Assembly (NCBI GenBank): GCA_007922225.1
Contig: ML679941.1
Coordinates: 59,615,079 to 59,679,078 of the forward strand
DNA: 64,000 nucleotides
Direction of reading: 5' to 3'
DNA from: Emydura subglobosa
Lineage: Eukaryota > Chordata > Testudines > Chelidae
Shown here: positions 11,626-23,342 of the stretch, in pieces
How positions within the stretch are numbered: position 1 is the first letter of the stretch
Layout: each line of letters starts with the position of its first letter
Position numbers and translations under genes: made by a program
The notes under the pieces: model-generated
The model's database searches: none
Seen by the model: only the letters and a program-made list of their open reading frames with translations
Told to the model about the DNA's origin: nothing

Positions 11626-12270
11626 ACTTCCTTTTATCAGTTTCTTTTACAACTAAACATGAATATTCATTTTGATCTGTAATTAGGGATATAAATATCG
11701 AGTATAACATTGTTATACTGCATTTAAATAGAGCAAGGTTTGGTTGCTTAAGGAGAAGAAAAAAGTAAACATAGCTACTAAGTGTATTACCTCACTTCAG
11801 TGTCGTCGTATTTCCAGTACATGAAAACGGCACTCATTTAAAATTGAAGGATACTTTATTTTTGTTAAATTGTACATTGGAATGACATAAATTATTAATT
11901 TATCCAAGTATCATGTTTAAATCTGATATAATTCTGTCCTAGTAGAGAGACACGAGCGGGGACATCAGTGTTCTCTTCAATACGTTTTTAATATTACATT
12001 CCTTCATGTCATCTTCATCTGTCACATCATACAACTACTATTCCCTTCAACTGAATTTCTTGCCGGAGTGACATAATACAGCTCTATCCCTTAGGCTTTG
12101 CGACTCAGAGGAAAAGCATCCTAGATTCTTTTATCTGAAGGTATGCAGCAAGCCAATTGCCCCTCCAGTCTAATGTTCGTCATTCATGAAGGAAAAAATA
12201 AACCTCTGAACTGAATGTAAGTCAGTAGACCGCATTTACAATTCGGACCATAGACATTCTTTTTTGACTG
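11626..12270. other. Intronic sequence, nothing recognised
   Basis: AT-rich DNA without a clear repeat or exon. Confidence 0.3.
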
Positions 12271-12500
12271 CCAGTTGATGGTTTGCTTCTCCTTTCCTTC
12301 TCCATTGCTTTCCACTTTCACTATCAGCCTCATTTTCCCTGCTTGCAATACTCCTACCTATCCTGCCTAAACTCTTGCCTTTCTCTTTTTCACTTTCACT
12401 CCTGCAATATACTTTCTCTTCTTTCTCCTACTTGCTGACCTGTGTTAACTCCCCCTGCTATCATTCCCACTCTCATTCCCTTGCTCCCCCATTTTATATC
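12271..12500. repeat. Pyrimidine-rich tract
   Basis: The + strand is strongly biased to C and T over more than 200 bp, with repeated cttcctt and cactttcactcc-like words. It lies just upstream of a SINE tail. Confidence 0.55.
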
Positions 12501-12597
12501 CAAAGTAGTCACAATGATGCAGGCCAATAACCACCTTGATAATTTACTTAAATGTTATATCCTTGTCTCCATTTTTCACCTGTTTTTGTGACTTGTC

Positions 12598-12722
12598 AGT
12601 TCCTCGGGACAAGTAATGTGTCTTCCTGTGTTTGTATAGCACCTAGCACAATGGGTCATTGACCTTATTTGGGGCCTTTGCGCAATACAAATGACAATAA
12701 TAACAGCAACAATAAATGGTAA
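12598..12722 (+). mobile_element. SINE 3' end with simple-repeat tail
   Basis: The words tgtttgtatagcacctagca and caatgggtcattgacc are followed by a caataataacagcaacaataa tail. Similar tails occur at 14268 and 22858. Confidence 0.5.
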
Positions 12723-13499
12723 TATTAAATATTCCTTTTACTGTAGGTGTCAAAAATGATTTTTTTAAGAAGTATGAAATCTACATTTCTTAAGCTATGC
12801 GGCTATGAAATCTCATGTCTGTGATCTGGTTTCCACTCGTGGATGTTTATTGTGAGTAATTTGCCTTCCTTGTCTGTGAGCAAGGGGGCAATTACACTTT
12901 TTCCACATGATTTTTCTTTTTCTTTTGTCTCATTTACTGTTATATTCTATTTTAATATATTCAACCAGGATTTGAGCACAAAATAATTCATCCATGGAGA
13001 GGAAGGTAGAAGCCTGACTCTGCTGCATGTGGTGGCAAAACCTCCACATACAGTGCAGAAGGGATCTCTGATGTATATGCAGAGGGACCCCTCCAAAGGG
13101 GCTGCTTTCAGGAAAGTCAAGATGATAGGCTTGGTCCCTTCTTTCCATGCCCATATTTAGTTAACTGTGTACTCTGGAGAAGACAGAGCTTTAGATTATA
13201 TGGATTCCCATCCCCTCATGAAGTGTATTCTGAGGTAGATGCCTCACTGTAACTCCAGGCTGCATCCCTGCCATTGTGAAAATGGCTCCTACTCCTGGAC
13301 TGAGGAAGCAACCTTCAATCATTGCCCACTCCCTTGCCCAGCAAGCACAGTGAATGGGTGAAAGGCCTGATTGGTTAATATCCCACTTCATCTAAGTCCC
13401 CATTTTACTGTAGTTCTTTCAGAAGATTTAGCTGCTGCCAACCAATAAGAGAATACTTGTAGTAATATAGCATGATGTACGCATGTCGATCCCAGAATA
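12723..13499. other. Intronic sequence, nothing recognised
   Basis: Short overlapping reading frames here are not supported by any recognisable domain. Confidence 0.3.
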
Positions 13500-13732
13500 T
13501 TGGAGAGACAAGGTGGATGAGGTAATACCTTGTATTGGACCAAATTCTGTTGCTGAGAGAGAGAGACAAGCTTTCAAGACACACAGAGCTCTTTGTCAGG
13601 TCTGGGAAAGGTCTCGGAGTACCTTCCCCAGACCTGAAGAAGAGCTCTGTGTAAGCTCGAAAGCTCATCTCTCTCACCAACAGAAGTTGGTCCAATACAA
13701 GATATTACCTCACCCACCTTGTCTCTCTCCTT
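13500..13732. mobile_element. Head-to-head PLE-like terminal repeats (long hairpin)
   Basis: gagacaaggtggatgaggta at the left is mirrored by tacctcacccaccttgtctc at the right. Next inward, ttgtattggaccaaattctg is mirrored by agaagttggtccaatacaag, and cacacagagctcttt by agagctctgtgt. The whole 233 bp could fold into a stem of about 110 bp. A short lead-in, atgtcgatcccagaatat, parallels the word gatcccaggatatcag at 47174. Confidence 0.6.
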
Positions 13733-14267
13733 GTGGTATTGACAGTTGTTGCATCAGTTCTGTAGTGAGGGCACAGTGATTCATAAGTGGGGCCCTCATG
13801 CCCACAAGTAAAGAAGCAGCTGCCTACATTCTGTGTTTTAATGAAAGATTTTAAATCGTATGCCCACATTTTGCAGCTTGGAATGGATGAATTCCAGCAG
13901 GGTGTTTTAAAAAGGTCACATGGCTCTGTATGTATTGGTTAGCATCAGAAAAGAGAACAAAAGGAGATTGTAATACATTAACACATAGTGGTTCCCCGTA
14001 ACGACTCTGAGAGCTCTAATAATCTCCCCCAAAGCATGAACAAATGCTATGTCATGGACACTGCAGTGGCCACCACTGAAAATCAACATTTATCCACAGT
14101 TACCACAAAGTGAAATATGAGGTGCTAGTTTTATTGCCCCATACTTTCCTTACACTTATGGTAACAATGGGTAAATAGACTTTTTATGTACTCACTCCTT
14201 AATCAGAAACAGTTATATGCATCTCATTGTAAAGGCCTAAAATTTTTGATTTTGTAGCCTCTTGTGT
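13733..14267. other. Intronic sequence, nothing recognised
   Basis: No exon or repeat that I can name. Confidence 0.3.
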
Positions 14268-14375
14268 TACATTTAGATTGTAAACTCCTTTGGGGCAGGA
14301 CATTCATCTGTCTTATTGCTCTGTGAAGCTCCTTGTGCACTTTTGTGAGTTATAAAATGATTAATAATAATGTAG
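14268..14375 (+). mobile_element. SINE 3' end
   Basis: gattgtaaactcctttgggg, caggacattcatctgtctta and a terminal attaataataatg tail match the SINE ends at 10372 and 12598. Confidence 0.45.
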
Positions 14376-14424
14376 ATGTATGCATTGCTATACTGGAGTC
14401 ATTAGCACATTGCTTTCAAGAAGA

Positions 14425-14640
14425 ATGATATCATAGATTAAAGCATGGGACAGGAAGTGTGTTTTCTATTTCCAGTCCTACCAACTTCTGTGTGACTTTA
14501 GGCAAGTGACTTAAACTCTTTTTTTTTCCATCTATAAAATTAAGGAATTTGTGAATCTTAATTCACTGATATTCATAAAGAGTTTTGAGATACAAAGATG
14601 AAGTCCTAATATATTTGCAAAGTATTTTAAAAATACATTA
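14425..14640 (+). mobile_element. MIR-type SINE, degraded
   Basis: Words in MIR order: attaaagcatgggacaggaa, ttccagtcctaccaac, ctgtgtgactttaggcaagt, gacttaaactc and a tctataaaattaagg segment, ending near gcaaagtatttta. Confidence 0.6.
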
Positions 14641-14654
14641 TTTATGTATTTATT

Positions 14655-14735
14655 TATTTAGTGTTTTGGTAGTGCCCTAATCATGAACCAGAATTCCATA
14701 GTGCTAGGTACCTGTACAAAATTAGATGGTTTAAT
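14655..14735 (-). mobile_element. SINE fragment, antisense
   Basis: agtgccctaatcatgaacca and gtgctaggtacctgtacaaa are also found, slightly changed, at 10985 and near 23220, so this is a piece of the same family. Confidence 0.45.
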
Positions 14736-16227
14736 CTGGTCTTTTTGTCACTGACAGTGGAATATTCCCAGTTCTTCAGAGGAAGATGACCCCTTTCCTT
14801 GCTATACAAACAAAGGTCAATTGTGTAGTGTTGTACTATGTGAGAGAGTGGGGGAATTTACTCATCTGAGGATAAGGGAAGGGTTCCATATTAACCTTCC
14901 CTCCCTAGTTACCTCCACCAAGAAGTAGCATATGCCTTCAATCATGTTAGTTGTTATTCCTTGTAGCTTTTTGCTTAATTTCGTACTTAGTTCCTCTATT
15001 TTTCCAAGCTCCTCTGTTTTTGTTTTTCCTCAGTCATTGCTAGCAACTGAAAGACTGCACAAATAATGAGAACTAAGTTTTAGAGTTAGAGTTTTAGGTG
15101 GGTTGTTTTGCACCTGAAAACAGGCTGAACAGATGCAGTATGAAAGTACTACTTTAACAACAGCCAGAGTCTCCAAAACAAAACAAACAACATATGTGGC
15201 ACAAGCCTGTCCTTCCTTATTGAGATATATAAAGCCGAATCCTCTGGTGTCAGAGAAAGTCCAAAAGCTAATTGCCCATAAGTCTAGCCATGCAAAAGTG
15301 GAACTTCATTTTTACATCAACAGATCCCAAATAAAGTTATTAAGGGAATAGAATTGTAGAAAATATTCCATAGTCTCCTCTGATCCAGAGCAGGCTTCCT
15401 ATGGGCAACTTTTATCTATTATGTGCTTCCCTTGTAGGTTATCTCTGTCTTACAGTTTACTGTGAAATACCTGCCACTTTATATCCCTGTACTTGAAGGG
15501 AACTCTAGTTTGTCTCTATATGTTACACTTGATCATAAGAATCTAACCCCTTTCAAAATTACAGTGATCTCTTTGGTTTATTGATTCTCCATGATAGTTA
15601 ATTCATCAAGTTGACTGCACGTTGTGTAGAGAAATAGGTCCTTAATTAAGGACATATTCTGCCTTTCAGTTAAATTGAGTGTCACCTTGTTCTCATGTTC
15701 AGAGGCTGAAATCTGATTGTGTCTCATGAAGTCAGATATTTATTTTATATAGCTGTATATTGCCCTTTAAAGTATAGCAGTGCAGGACGAATACATATCA
15801 AGTGGGGGAGAGGGGAGAAAAAGATAGTTGGAAAGAACTAGAGGGGCTTTCCAAATGTCCCCATGTGCCAGTCCAGAGAACTGGGATTTAGTTCTTCCCT
15901 GAAAGCAGATGGAGCTGGTAGCCCTGAAGTGGCATCAATCCCTCTGTAGAAAGAGTTTTCTGGCCCAGAATCCAAAGCAACTCTGTTTTTACAGATGGTA
16001 CCAGTTGTGGGAGCCAGCTTGTCCGGCAACCTTGGCCACAAACAAATAGAATAAAATGGCACAAATAGCACCCATGAGTCAAGGAAGCCAGAGTTAATGT
16101 TATTTTAGGTTTAGAAGCTCCTGTATACATAGTTGGCTTCTCTTACAGAAAAATACAGCAGTATACTTACACTATCCAGCATTCTACAGTAACGATCCAA
16201 AACAATATAGGAAACACTGTTATAAGT
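14736..16227. other. Intronic sequence, nothing recognised
   Basis: No exon-like block or repeat boundary was found. Confidence 0.3.
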
Positions 16228-16310
16228 AGAGATGGGCCCAACCACCAAATTCAGATTTGGACCTGTATTTCAAAAGTCTTAAAGTTTGTGTGATCAGATC
16301 TGGGGGATCA
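16228..16310. mobile_element. Possible MITE end
   Basis: agagatgggcccaacc followed by aaattcagatttggacc resembles the end of a short DNA transposon family that I associate with sauropsids. No partner end is seen downstream, so it is at best a fragment. Confidence 0.25.
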
Positions 16311-17699
16311 TTTTTGCCCATCTTGAATCACGTTATAGTGTGGCTTTTTTCTCCAATATTTTTTACAATTCTATTGCATTTTATAAGGGCTGCTGTACAC
16401 AAATTATACAACATGAAGACAGCTCCAAAGAACACCTCAGGTGGGTCCGTACCTCTCTTCCTTTCTCTCTTTCTCTTTGTTCAGAAAATGATTAAAGCAT
16501 GTCAAGTCATTCTTCCACAATGTACACAAAAAAGCGTGGCTGCTGATTCTGGCCAATGCAAAAATGAGTTGTCAAAAATCTCATAGTGTTTACTTGATAC
16601 GTCTGTTTGTGGCAAAGCTAGAGAGGGAGAGAGAGTTGTCCTTTGTTAGCAGACAGCTGGCAGAACAGACTGGAAATTGTGCTCTTCAGGAATGAGCTTT
16701 CACCAAGGTAAGTTCAGTAGCAGATCTTAAAGTGCTAAGTTTGCAACCCATATTCTGCTGTTCTGTTGGATAACAGGGAATTTCAATAGAGGCAAGTAAA
16801 ACCATAGGAAAATAATTTCTCTTTAAAAAGGGGACTGTGACTGAGGTGATTGTTGTGGCAGCTGTCCAGGGAAACTGGAGGCAGCTCTATGTGAGAATCA
16901 GACACTCTACAATGGTCTAATTGTTTATTTTGTCTTCTTTCATTTGTAATCAACTCCTCTCTTTCCTTAATGGGACTTTACTTAATAAAACAAGCAAGTA
17001 AAACCCCCATTAATGAAAGAAAAGAATTCATTACCAGCATAAAATACTTGTGAAAATGCTTCTCTAATACAGGATCTTAGTTAGAGCAATGCTGTTTTGA
17101 TTATGTTAAATACTATCATTTTCTTTTCTTCCTCTTTTTCCCTTACACAGCATGTCTTTATGATTGCCATGGGCATAAAGTTCCCAGAAATGCATTATTT
17201 GAATCAAAAAAGGATTTAGCTGAGGGAAGGAGAGATTGTGTTGGGGAGGTTCTATGTGGGGAAAGCATACTTTGCTTTTTAGTATTTTTTTCTATATATT
17301 TTTAGTAACATTAGAGGTTTTAGAAATCTTTTACAGTGAGGTTGAAGTTAGGGATCAAAAATCAGGGTATAGTCTTTTTCTGTACTTCCCAAAATACAGA
17401 TCATGTTGATTATTTCACAAGTATTTTACATCTTGTATCTAAAAGGAGTGTAGCTTAGCAAATGTTCCTGGCATATTCCACTTGCAGCTATAACACAGTC
17501 TTTGTTTTAGTAAATTGCATGATGAATTACTTTTCAAAATGGACTAATTCAGTAGATATCCATAAAGTGATCTGGATAAATAAAATATATGGAACTGTTG
17601 GTAGTGATTCCAGAGTTAGGGCTTCATTTAGACTTGCACTAAAATCCCTCTCAGTCACACTGTAAAGATTGAAGGAAGTGTCCAAATGGGTAGCACAAT
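16311..17699. other. Intronic sequence, nothing recognised
   Basis: AT-rich. A (GA)n-like patch lies near 16621-16635. Confidence 0.3.
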
Positions 17700-17771
17700 G
17701 GGCCTGATCCAAAGCCCACGAAGATCAATGGAAGTCTTTCTGGTGACTTCAGCAGGGCTTGGGTCTGGCCC
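17700..17771. repeat. Fold-back interspersed repeat
   Basis: gggcctgatccaaagccca at the left pairs with cagggcttgggtctggccc at the right, around atcaatggaagt. This is the same architecture as the repeats at 52400 and 61810. Confidence 0.5.
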
Positions 17772-17799
17772 TTTGACTCTTCAGAGAACAACTGAATTT

Positions 17800-18180
17800 T
17801 GCATGCAGAGGAGTGAAGTTCGGGAAAACCTTCCAAGAGGAGTAGTGAGGGCAAAAGACCTAATTTGTTTAAAGACTGAGCTTGGTACGTTTATGGTGGG
17901 GATGCTATGATGAGGTTGCCTACAATGGCATATGGCCCATCTGCTGCTGCTATTAGCAAATATTTCCAATGGCTGGCGATGGGGCACTAAATGGGGAGAA
18001 CTTGGAGTTACTACAGATAAGTCTTTCCCAGGTGTCTGGCTAGTGGTTCTTTTCCACATGCTCAGGGTCTAACTGGTCACCGTATTTGGGGTTGGGAAGG
18101 AATTTCCCCCAGATCAGATTGACAGAGACCCTGGGGCCTTCCTCTGTAACATGGGGCATGGATCAGTCATTGGTTTGAAC
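17800..18180 (+). mobile_element. CR1 LINE 3' UTR, left part (interrupted)
   Basis: Runs parallel to the copy at 45068-45575: ttccaagaggagtagtgagg, cttggtacgtttatggtggg, agttactacagataagtctt, ggaaggaatttcccccagat. The copy is broken at 18180 by a hAT element and continues at 18550. Confidence 0.75.
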
Positions 18181-18549
18181 TAGGGATGTAAAAATGTGTT
18201 TAAAAATATCTGTTTAAATGTTCTAAAAATAGAAAGTGTAAATGACTAAACATTGGGGGGAACCATGATGGGCTGTGCTCCTCGCTGCCAAGTGAGAGCT
18301 GCCTAGCTGCAGCTCCTGCTCTGCAGAGCCGTAGCTGAGCTCTTGCTGGTGGGGAGCTGGGCTCCGCATCTCCCCTACTCCTCCTCCCCTGCTGGGCTCC
18401 GCACCTTCCCACGAGCCAGAGCTGCCCAGCTGCTCTGGCTCAGGGGCAGCCCAGCTGTTCTCCCCCAGTTTACAGGTAATCTGCTGTTGAAAATTTTCAA
18501 ACAGCTGATTACCATTTAAATCTTTAACAGTTAGACTTTTATATCCCTA
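18181..18549. mobile_element. Non-autonomous hAT transposon (MITE) inside CR1
   Basis: The 369-bp element starts TAGGGATGTAAAA and ends TTTTATATCCCTA, giving 13-bp terminal inverted repeats with one mismatch. It is flanked by a perfect 8-bp direct repeat, GTTTGAAC, at 18173-18180 and 18550-18557, the target length used by hAT transposases. The interior is GC-rich (about 18270-18470) and has no transposase frame. The element must be younger than the CR1 copy it splits. Confidence 0.85.
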
Positions 18550-18750
18550 GTTTGAACTAAAGTAGATGGTGGGTTCTCTGTAACCTTCAAGTCTTTAAGT
18601 CATGATTAGAGGACTTGGGTAACTCAGCCAGAAGTTATGGGTCTACTACAGGAGGGGGGAGGATGAAGTTTTGTGGCCTGTGATGTGCAGAAGGTCAGAT
18701 TAGATGATCATGATAGGCCCTTCTGATCTTAAAATCTGAGTCTCTGTTTT
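18550..18750 (+). mobile_element. CR1 LINE 3' UTR, right part
   Basis: ttcaagtctttaagtcatga, ggacttgggtaactcagcca, tgtgcagaaggtcagattag and tgatcttaaaatctgagtct continue the CR1 copy and form its 3' end near 18750. The first 8 bp are the duplicated target of the inserted hAT element. Confidence 0.75.
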
Positions 18751-18883
18751 TAGTAAAATATTTATTAAATTTTGCAGGCGAAACATTTGATAATGCTTCT
18801 GTTTAGAAAATGTCCCCTGGTTATCTCTCAAGAACCGCAGTCCCCATGAACTGTTAACTTTAAGTACATATGCATGAGTGCAT

Positions 18884-18916
18884 GCACACACATGTGCGCG
18901 CGCGCACACACACACA
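18884..18916. repeat. (CA)n/(CG)n microsatellite
   Basis: Alternating purine-pyrimidine run of cacaca, tgtgcgcgcgcgc and acacacacaca, a composition that favours Z-DNA. Confidence 0.8.
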
Positions 18917-19719
18917 TTATAACATCATAGTCATAGGCCACTTCTGAAAAATTAAGATTAAACACATTAAGAGTTGTTCACCTTTATTCAGCGTAACTTA
19001 ACTGAGCTAATCCAAGGAATTCCACCAACTGCTCAGATCCAGCCACTACTTCCCTTTCTGGTGCTAGATGGGCCAGCTGCCTCTTTGGAGTTGCAAGCTG
19101 TAAAGCTATGACAACATGGATTTCAACTCTTTCTCCTTCTCTCTTTGCCTCCCAGTCCCTCATCCCTAGATCCTGTTAATGGGTTACTGAAGGACTTGTA
19201 GAGATTGGGAGATGAAGCCCAAACTGTCAAAGGCCTGGATTTGCATCTCTGCTACAGAGGCTCTGGTCTTTCAACTTCCATTGTATGGGCAACACTATTA
19301 GTGTTGTTTTTTTAGGCCCCACAGAAATGGCTGCAATTACATTTTTGGGAAAGAAGTCTCAATAATGAAGTGGTGGATTTAAAAAATAGCCAACCAAAAT
19401 CTATTAAAGAGGACCCCTCTTGGCTTGATAGTTAAAGCAATTATGAGAATTGCACTTTACAGCAAGATTGAAATCCTTCTGGTTCATAGTTGGACTGAAT
19501 GTGATCTCCAAATTTAATACAATAACTCTCCAGAGGACGATTGAATTTTCCCTAATAATGTTTACTTTTCTACTAATATTGACAAAGGAAATATTTTAAA
19601 ATGACCCCTTTGTGAAACTTCATCCGATAATCTTAATTTCTATAACTGAAAAACAACATACACTTTTTCATAGTACCTCAAACATAGGGTGGTTTTCAAA
19701 TTTTACTCTGAAATTAATT
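18917..19719. other. Intronic sequence, nothing recognised
   Basis: No exon or repeat identified. Confidence 0.3.
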
Positions 19720-19770
19720 GTGTATATATGTATATGTATGTGTATGTGTGTGTGTGTATATGTATGTATA

Positions 19771-19829
<59 letters not shown>
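19720..19829. repeat. Compound (TG)n/(TA)n microsatellite
   Basis: About 110 bp of TG and TA dinucleotides that ends in an uninterrupted run of more than 20 TA units. A reading frame through it (alternating Ile and Tyr) is an artefact of the repeat. Confidence 0.9.
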
Positions 19830-19835
<6 letters not shown>

Positions 19836-22800
19836 TCCCCATGTTTATTAAAATCTAATTTAGATCTGTGAAAACAGGCCAATGGAACTGCCAAGGTCTT
19901 CCAGTCATTCCTGTCTCCAAAACTGCCCAGCTTGTCTGCCAGAGTTGTGCTGAATCTTTGAAATTTAACTGGAGCACTTCTCTCCAGCAGTGCTCCTCAG
20001 ATCAGTGGGAGGCTCAGGACAGGGGTTTATTGTGGAGCAGGCCTGTGGAGGAGAGTACTGAGGAAGAATGAGGCTGTTCACCCTGCTCTAACTCACTCTT
20101 CTCACAAAATCCCCCAGTTTTCTTAGGATTTAAGGATGGTGGAGATATTTGAGGGTGTCTGGGGTCTTAAAATGAATGGGGTATTGATTTAAGATTTAAT
20201 TCTGCCGTCCTTTCTCCTCAGGTAGTCCTACTGAGGTCAAGGACTGGTCTAAGATATTTGGATGTTCAGGCTGTATAGAATGGGGCTGTTTTGGTCTGGT
20301 TTATTTCATTTAAATGTTTGTATTGTATCTAGGATTGGTGCTTTTAATATGTAAATTCAAGTAAATAGTAAACCATATTTGTAAGCTTTTGCATATACTG
20401 TCGTAACAATTTACCCCCTAGCATATGGCTGAGTGCTAGGAGTGTCAGTAATCAAGAGTTCTATCACACAGAACTTCATGGTGCAAAACACAGTCATGTG
20501 TCAGTGATAAGGAGTTTCCACAAACTAAAATTACAAAGAAAATGACAAACCAATGCTAATAACAAAAGTAGAACACAAAGAATAATTAAAATACAATGGT
20601 CTCTATTAAAAATTGTGCGTTTGCCAAAAGTCACCACACAATATCTGAAATGACCATATTTTTTTACATTCTTGTATAAAATGTATTAGTTAATAATGAT
20701 AAACGTTTGTTTGCCTTTTTAAATTTTGATTTGTATTAACAAACAAAAAAAAGAAACTTGTTTCAGCAATGGGAAATCAGCTTGGCTTATCCCTACCTGC
20801 TCTCCTTTGCAAATAACTTATACGCCCTACTAATGGAGTCAGAGCTCAGTTAAAAAAGGAAGACTAGAGAAGGAAAGAAAAGAAAAGCCTTTACTTCAGA
20901 GAAACCTTTGGGAGATATAGCTGTTCAGCCTCCCATCACATTCACAAATAGTGACTCCCTTTATGTAAAGATCTGCTTTGACATATTGTTGGTATAAGAA
21001 ACATGGCCACCTCAGTGATGGAATTTAAATGCACTTTTCTTTCTATGTCTCAAACATGCTGCTTCTAAGTTGGTCTTTTGTTAGAGAGCGAGAGTGTGGT
21101 AATCCTGAAATATCAAGATTCCTGCCCTTTATCAGCAGGTTGATACTCCTCGTCTTATTTTTTCTTCCTATAAATATGGAATCCCCTCTCAAAAGAAAAG
21201 TTGCTAATCTTCTTCTAACAATTGCACAAGAAGTCCTACTGTAAAACTGTTAAGACCTCAGTCATTTGGCCTTTAGCTGCTATCTACATTGTATGTCTTG
21301 CTTTTGTATTTGAAAAGGCAGCTGCAGGAAAAAAGGGTAACATACAAAAATGTTCAGAGAATGATTCCAATAATAATAGCATAGCTGCTCATTTTGAACC
21401 ATCTACCAACCTCAGCAGGCATGTCCTTAGTGATACTGCAACCTCCTGTGAGCTTCCCTAAATCAGATATTGTTTTATTTTTTTCTACAATACTTTCCTG
21501 TCACCTATTCTCTCAATTGCATAAATTAATACTTTGTGTTTGTTGTACATAAAAATTGTTTTGTTTAATAAAATGTAACAACATTGGAATATATCTTACT
21601 TTACCAATTCAGGAACCTGCTTGTTGAAACAGAATGGAGATGAAGGACATAGCCATAGCTGTTCTTGGAATCTGATGTTTTGCACATGAAGCACAGGATA
21701 TATGCTGGCTATGAGAACCAAGCTCCAGTCAGCCTCATTGCTCTAGTAATGCAGATTCCTATCTATAGGAGGATGCACTGAAAGATGAGCACTTACAGCA
21801 ATTTCAGATAAAGATGTAAACGTTAGGTCAAGTTACCTTCAAAAGAGTTCCGCATTTTGTGGTGAGAGTTTTAAGAATCCCAGGCTAACAGTGATATGGA
21901 AAATAATATGGAAAGTAGGAGAACATGGTTGGACTATTTCATGAAGGTGACTTTTAATGGGAATTAAATTGGACTTCTGAGTCAGTGAGGCTCTGAAGAC
22001 TAATGAAAAGAGAACCAAACTGTGGATCAATAGAATAAAAATACAATTTATCTTCCCTGGTTGAGAATCTAAGGAAACTGACTGGCGTTTACATGCGGAT
22101 AAAATGTAAGCAATTCTTTATCTGAGTGTAGGGTTTTTTCATGTAACTTTTTATTATCTTAGTACATCTGTAGGGCAAATAAGGAGGCTTTTGATCATCC
22201 TGTTTGACTAAACTTTTTAATAGGAACATGGGGGGAAAATTATTGTATGAGGAGGAAATGAATACTTGTGCTTCCTTCCACTCAGCCTGTTTCTTTTCTG
22301 AACCATTCCCCAAGATAAACATAACTGTGCCTTTGTTTGAAATCTTTTGCAATGGTTAGCGTTATTAATGTAAATTAATGTATCGTCCGTAAAATATATT
22401 TGTCAATTACAGGTTGTCTCAACTTTCTTTATCCTGCAGTATGATAAGATTTCTCTGAGATTCAGTAGTTCCTATTGTTCATTTTTAACTGGTTTGCCAA
22501 ATAAAATAAATTAACTTTTTTGTGGGGAAAGGAAGTATAGATTTTATACTCACAGAATGAATGAATGAAGTTATAACATGAATAAAAGGGTAAAAGGGAT
22601 AAAAGGTGCAAGTGTTGGGTGTAGCATATGTTGTGTCAGGCTGCAGGACTGAAAACAGATTGGTAGGAATTTGGAAATTGATTTAAACAGAAACAAACAA
22701 ACAAAAAACCCCTTTGAAGTGTGGTTTGTATTAATTGACATTATGTCCACAAAACCCTGCCTGATGACCATCATTAGCCAGGGGGTAGGTTGTGACTATG

Positions 22801-22857
22801 GTTTACAGTACAAAAGTTGATCATTTGCCTTGTACCTCATCCTCTTTCCTTCTATTT
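19830..22857. other. Intronic sequence, nothing recognised
   Basis: Mostly AT-rich unique-looking DNA. A ttaataaaatgtaacaac word near 21560 contains AATAAA, but no transcript structure leads up to it. Confidence 0.3.
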
Positions 22858-22938
22858 GTTAAATCAGGATTGCAAGCTCTTTGGGACAGAAGCAGTCTCT
22901 TTACATCATGTCTGAACAGTGCCTTGTAGAGAAGGCTT
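22858..22938 (+). mobile_element. SINE 3' end fragment
   Basis: gattgcaagctctttgggac, agaagcagtctctttac and gtgccttgtaga follow the pattern of the SINE ends at 12598 and 14268. Confidence 0.4.
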
Positions 22939-23219
22939 ATTTTTTAATGTTTACATTTTAGTATCAGCCATCCTACTTCTGTTAAAGACTAAAAAACATG
23001 TTTTTGTGCCAATAAGAGCATTTAGGCAGACAGGGATATAAGTCTGAAATGTGACCCTGTATTGCAGGCTGAAGCAATGCTTGTGGGAGGTAACTCCTTT
23101 CTTTCCCCCCTGTCATATTGCAGATTGGTAATCTTTAGATACATGCAAATATCTGCTTTGGGCTTGGCTATTTAATACTACCATAATATTTTTACTGTCA
23201 TTATTATTTATTAGTAATT
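22939..23219. other. Intronic sequence, nothing recognised
   Basis: Unassigned AT-rich DNA. Confidence 0.3.
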
Positions 23220-23342
23220 TATGTTCAGGAAGCCCTAAGGGCCACGGTCATGATAAGGGATTCCCATTGTATTAGGCCCTGTACATACACAGACAAAGAC
23301 ATAATTTCTATCTTGAGAAGCGTAGAGTCTAAGTAAAACAAG
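23220..23342 (-). mobile_element. SINE fragment, antisense
   Basis: gccctaagggccacggtcat, aggccctgtacatacacaga and agcgtagagtctaagtaaaa match the central part of the SINE seen antisense at 10985. Confidence 0.45.

Noticed and set aside
16690..16720. caccaaggtaagttcag as a splice donor of an internal exon
   Set aside because: There is no acceptor and no open frame of known type before it. A single donor-like match is expected by chance in 60 kb.
19612..19851. Frame with long alternating Ile-Tyr and Cys-Val runs
   Set aside because: Produced entirely by the TG/TA microsatellite.
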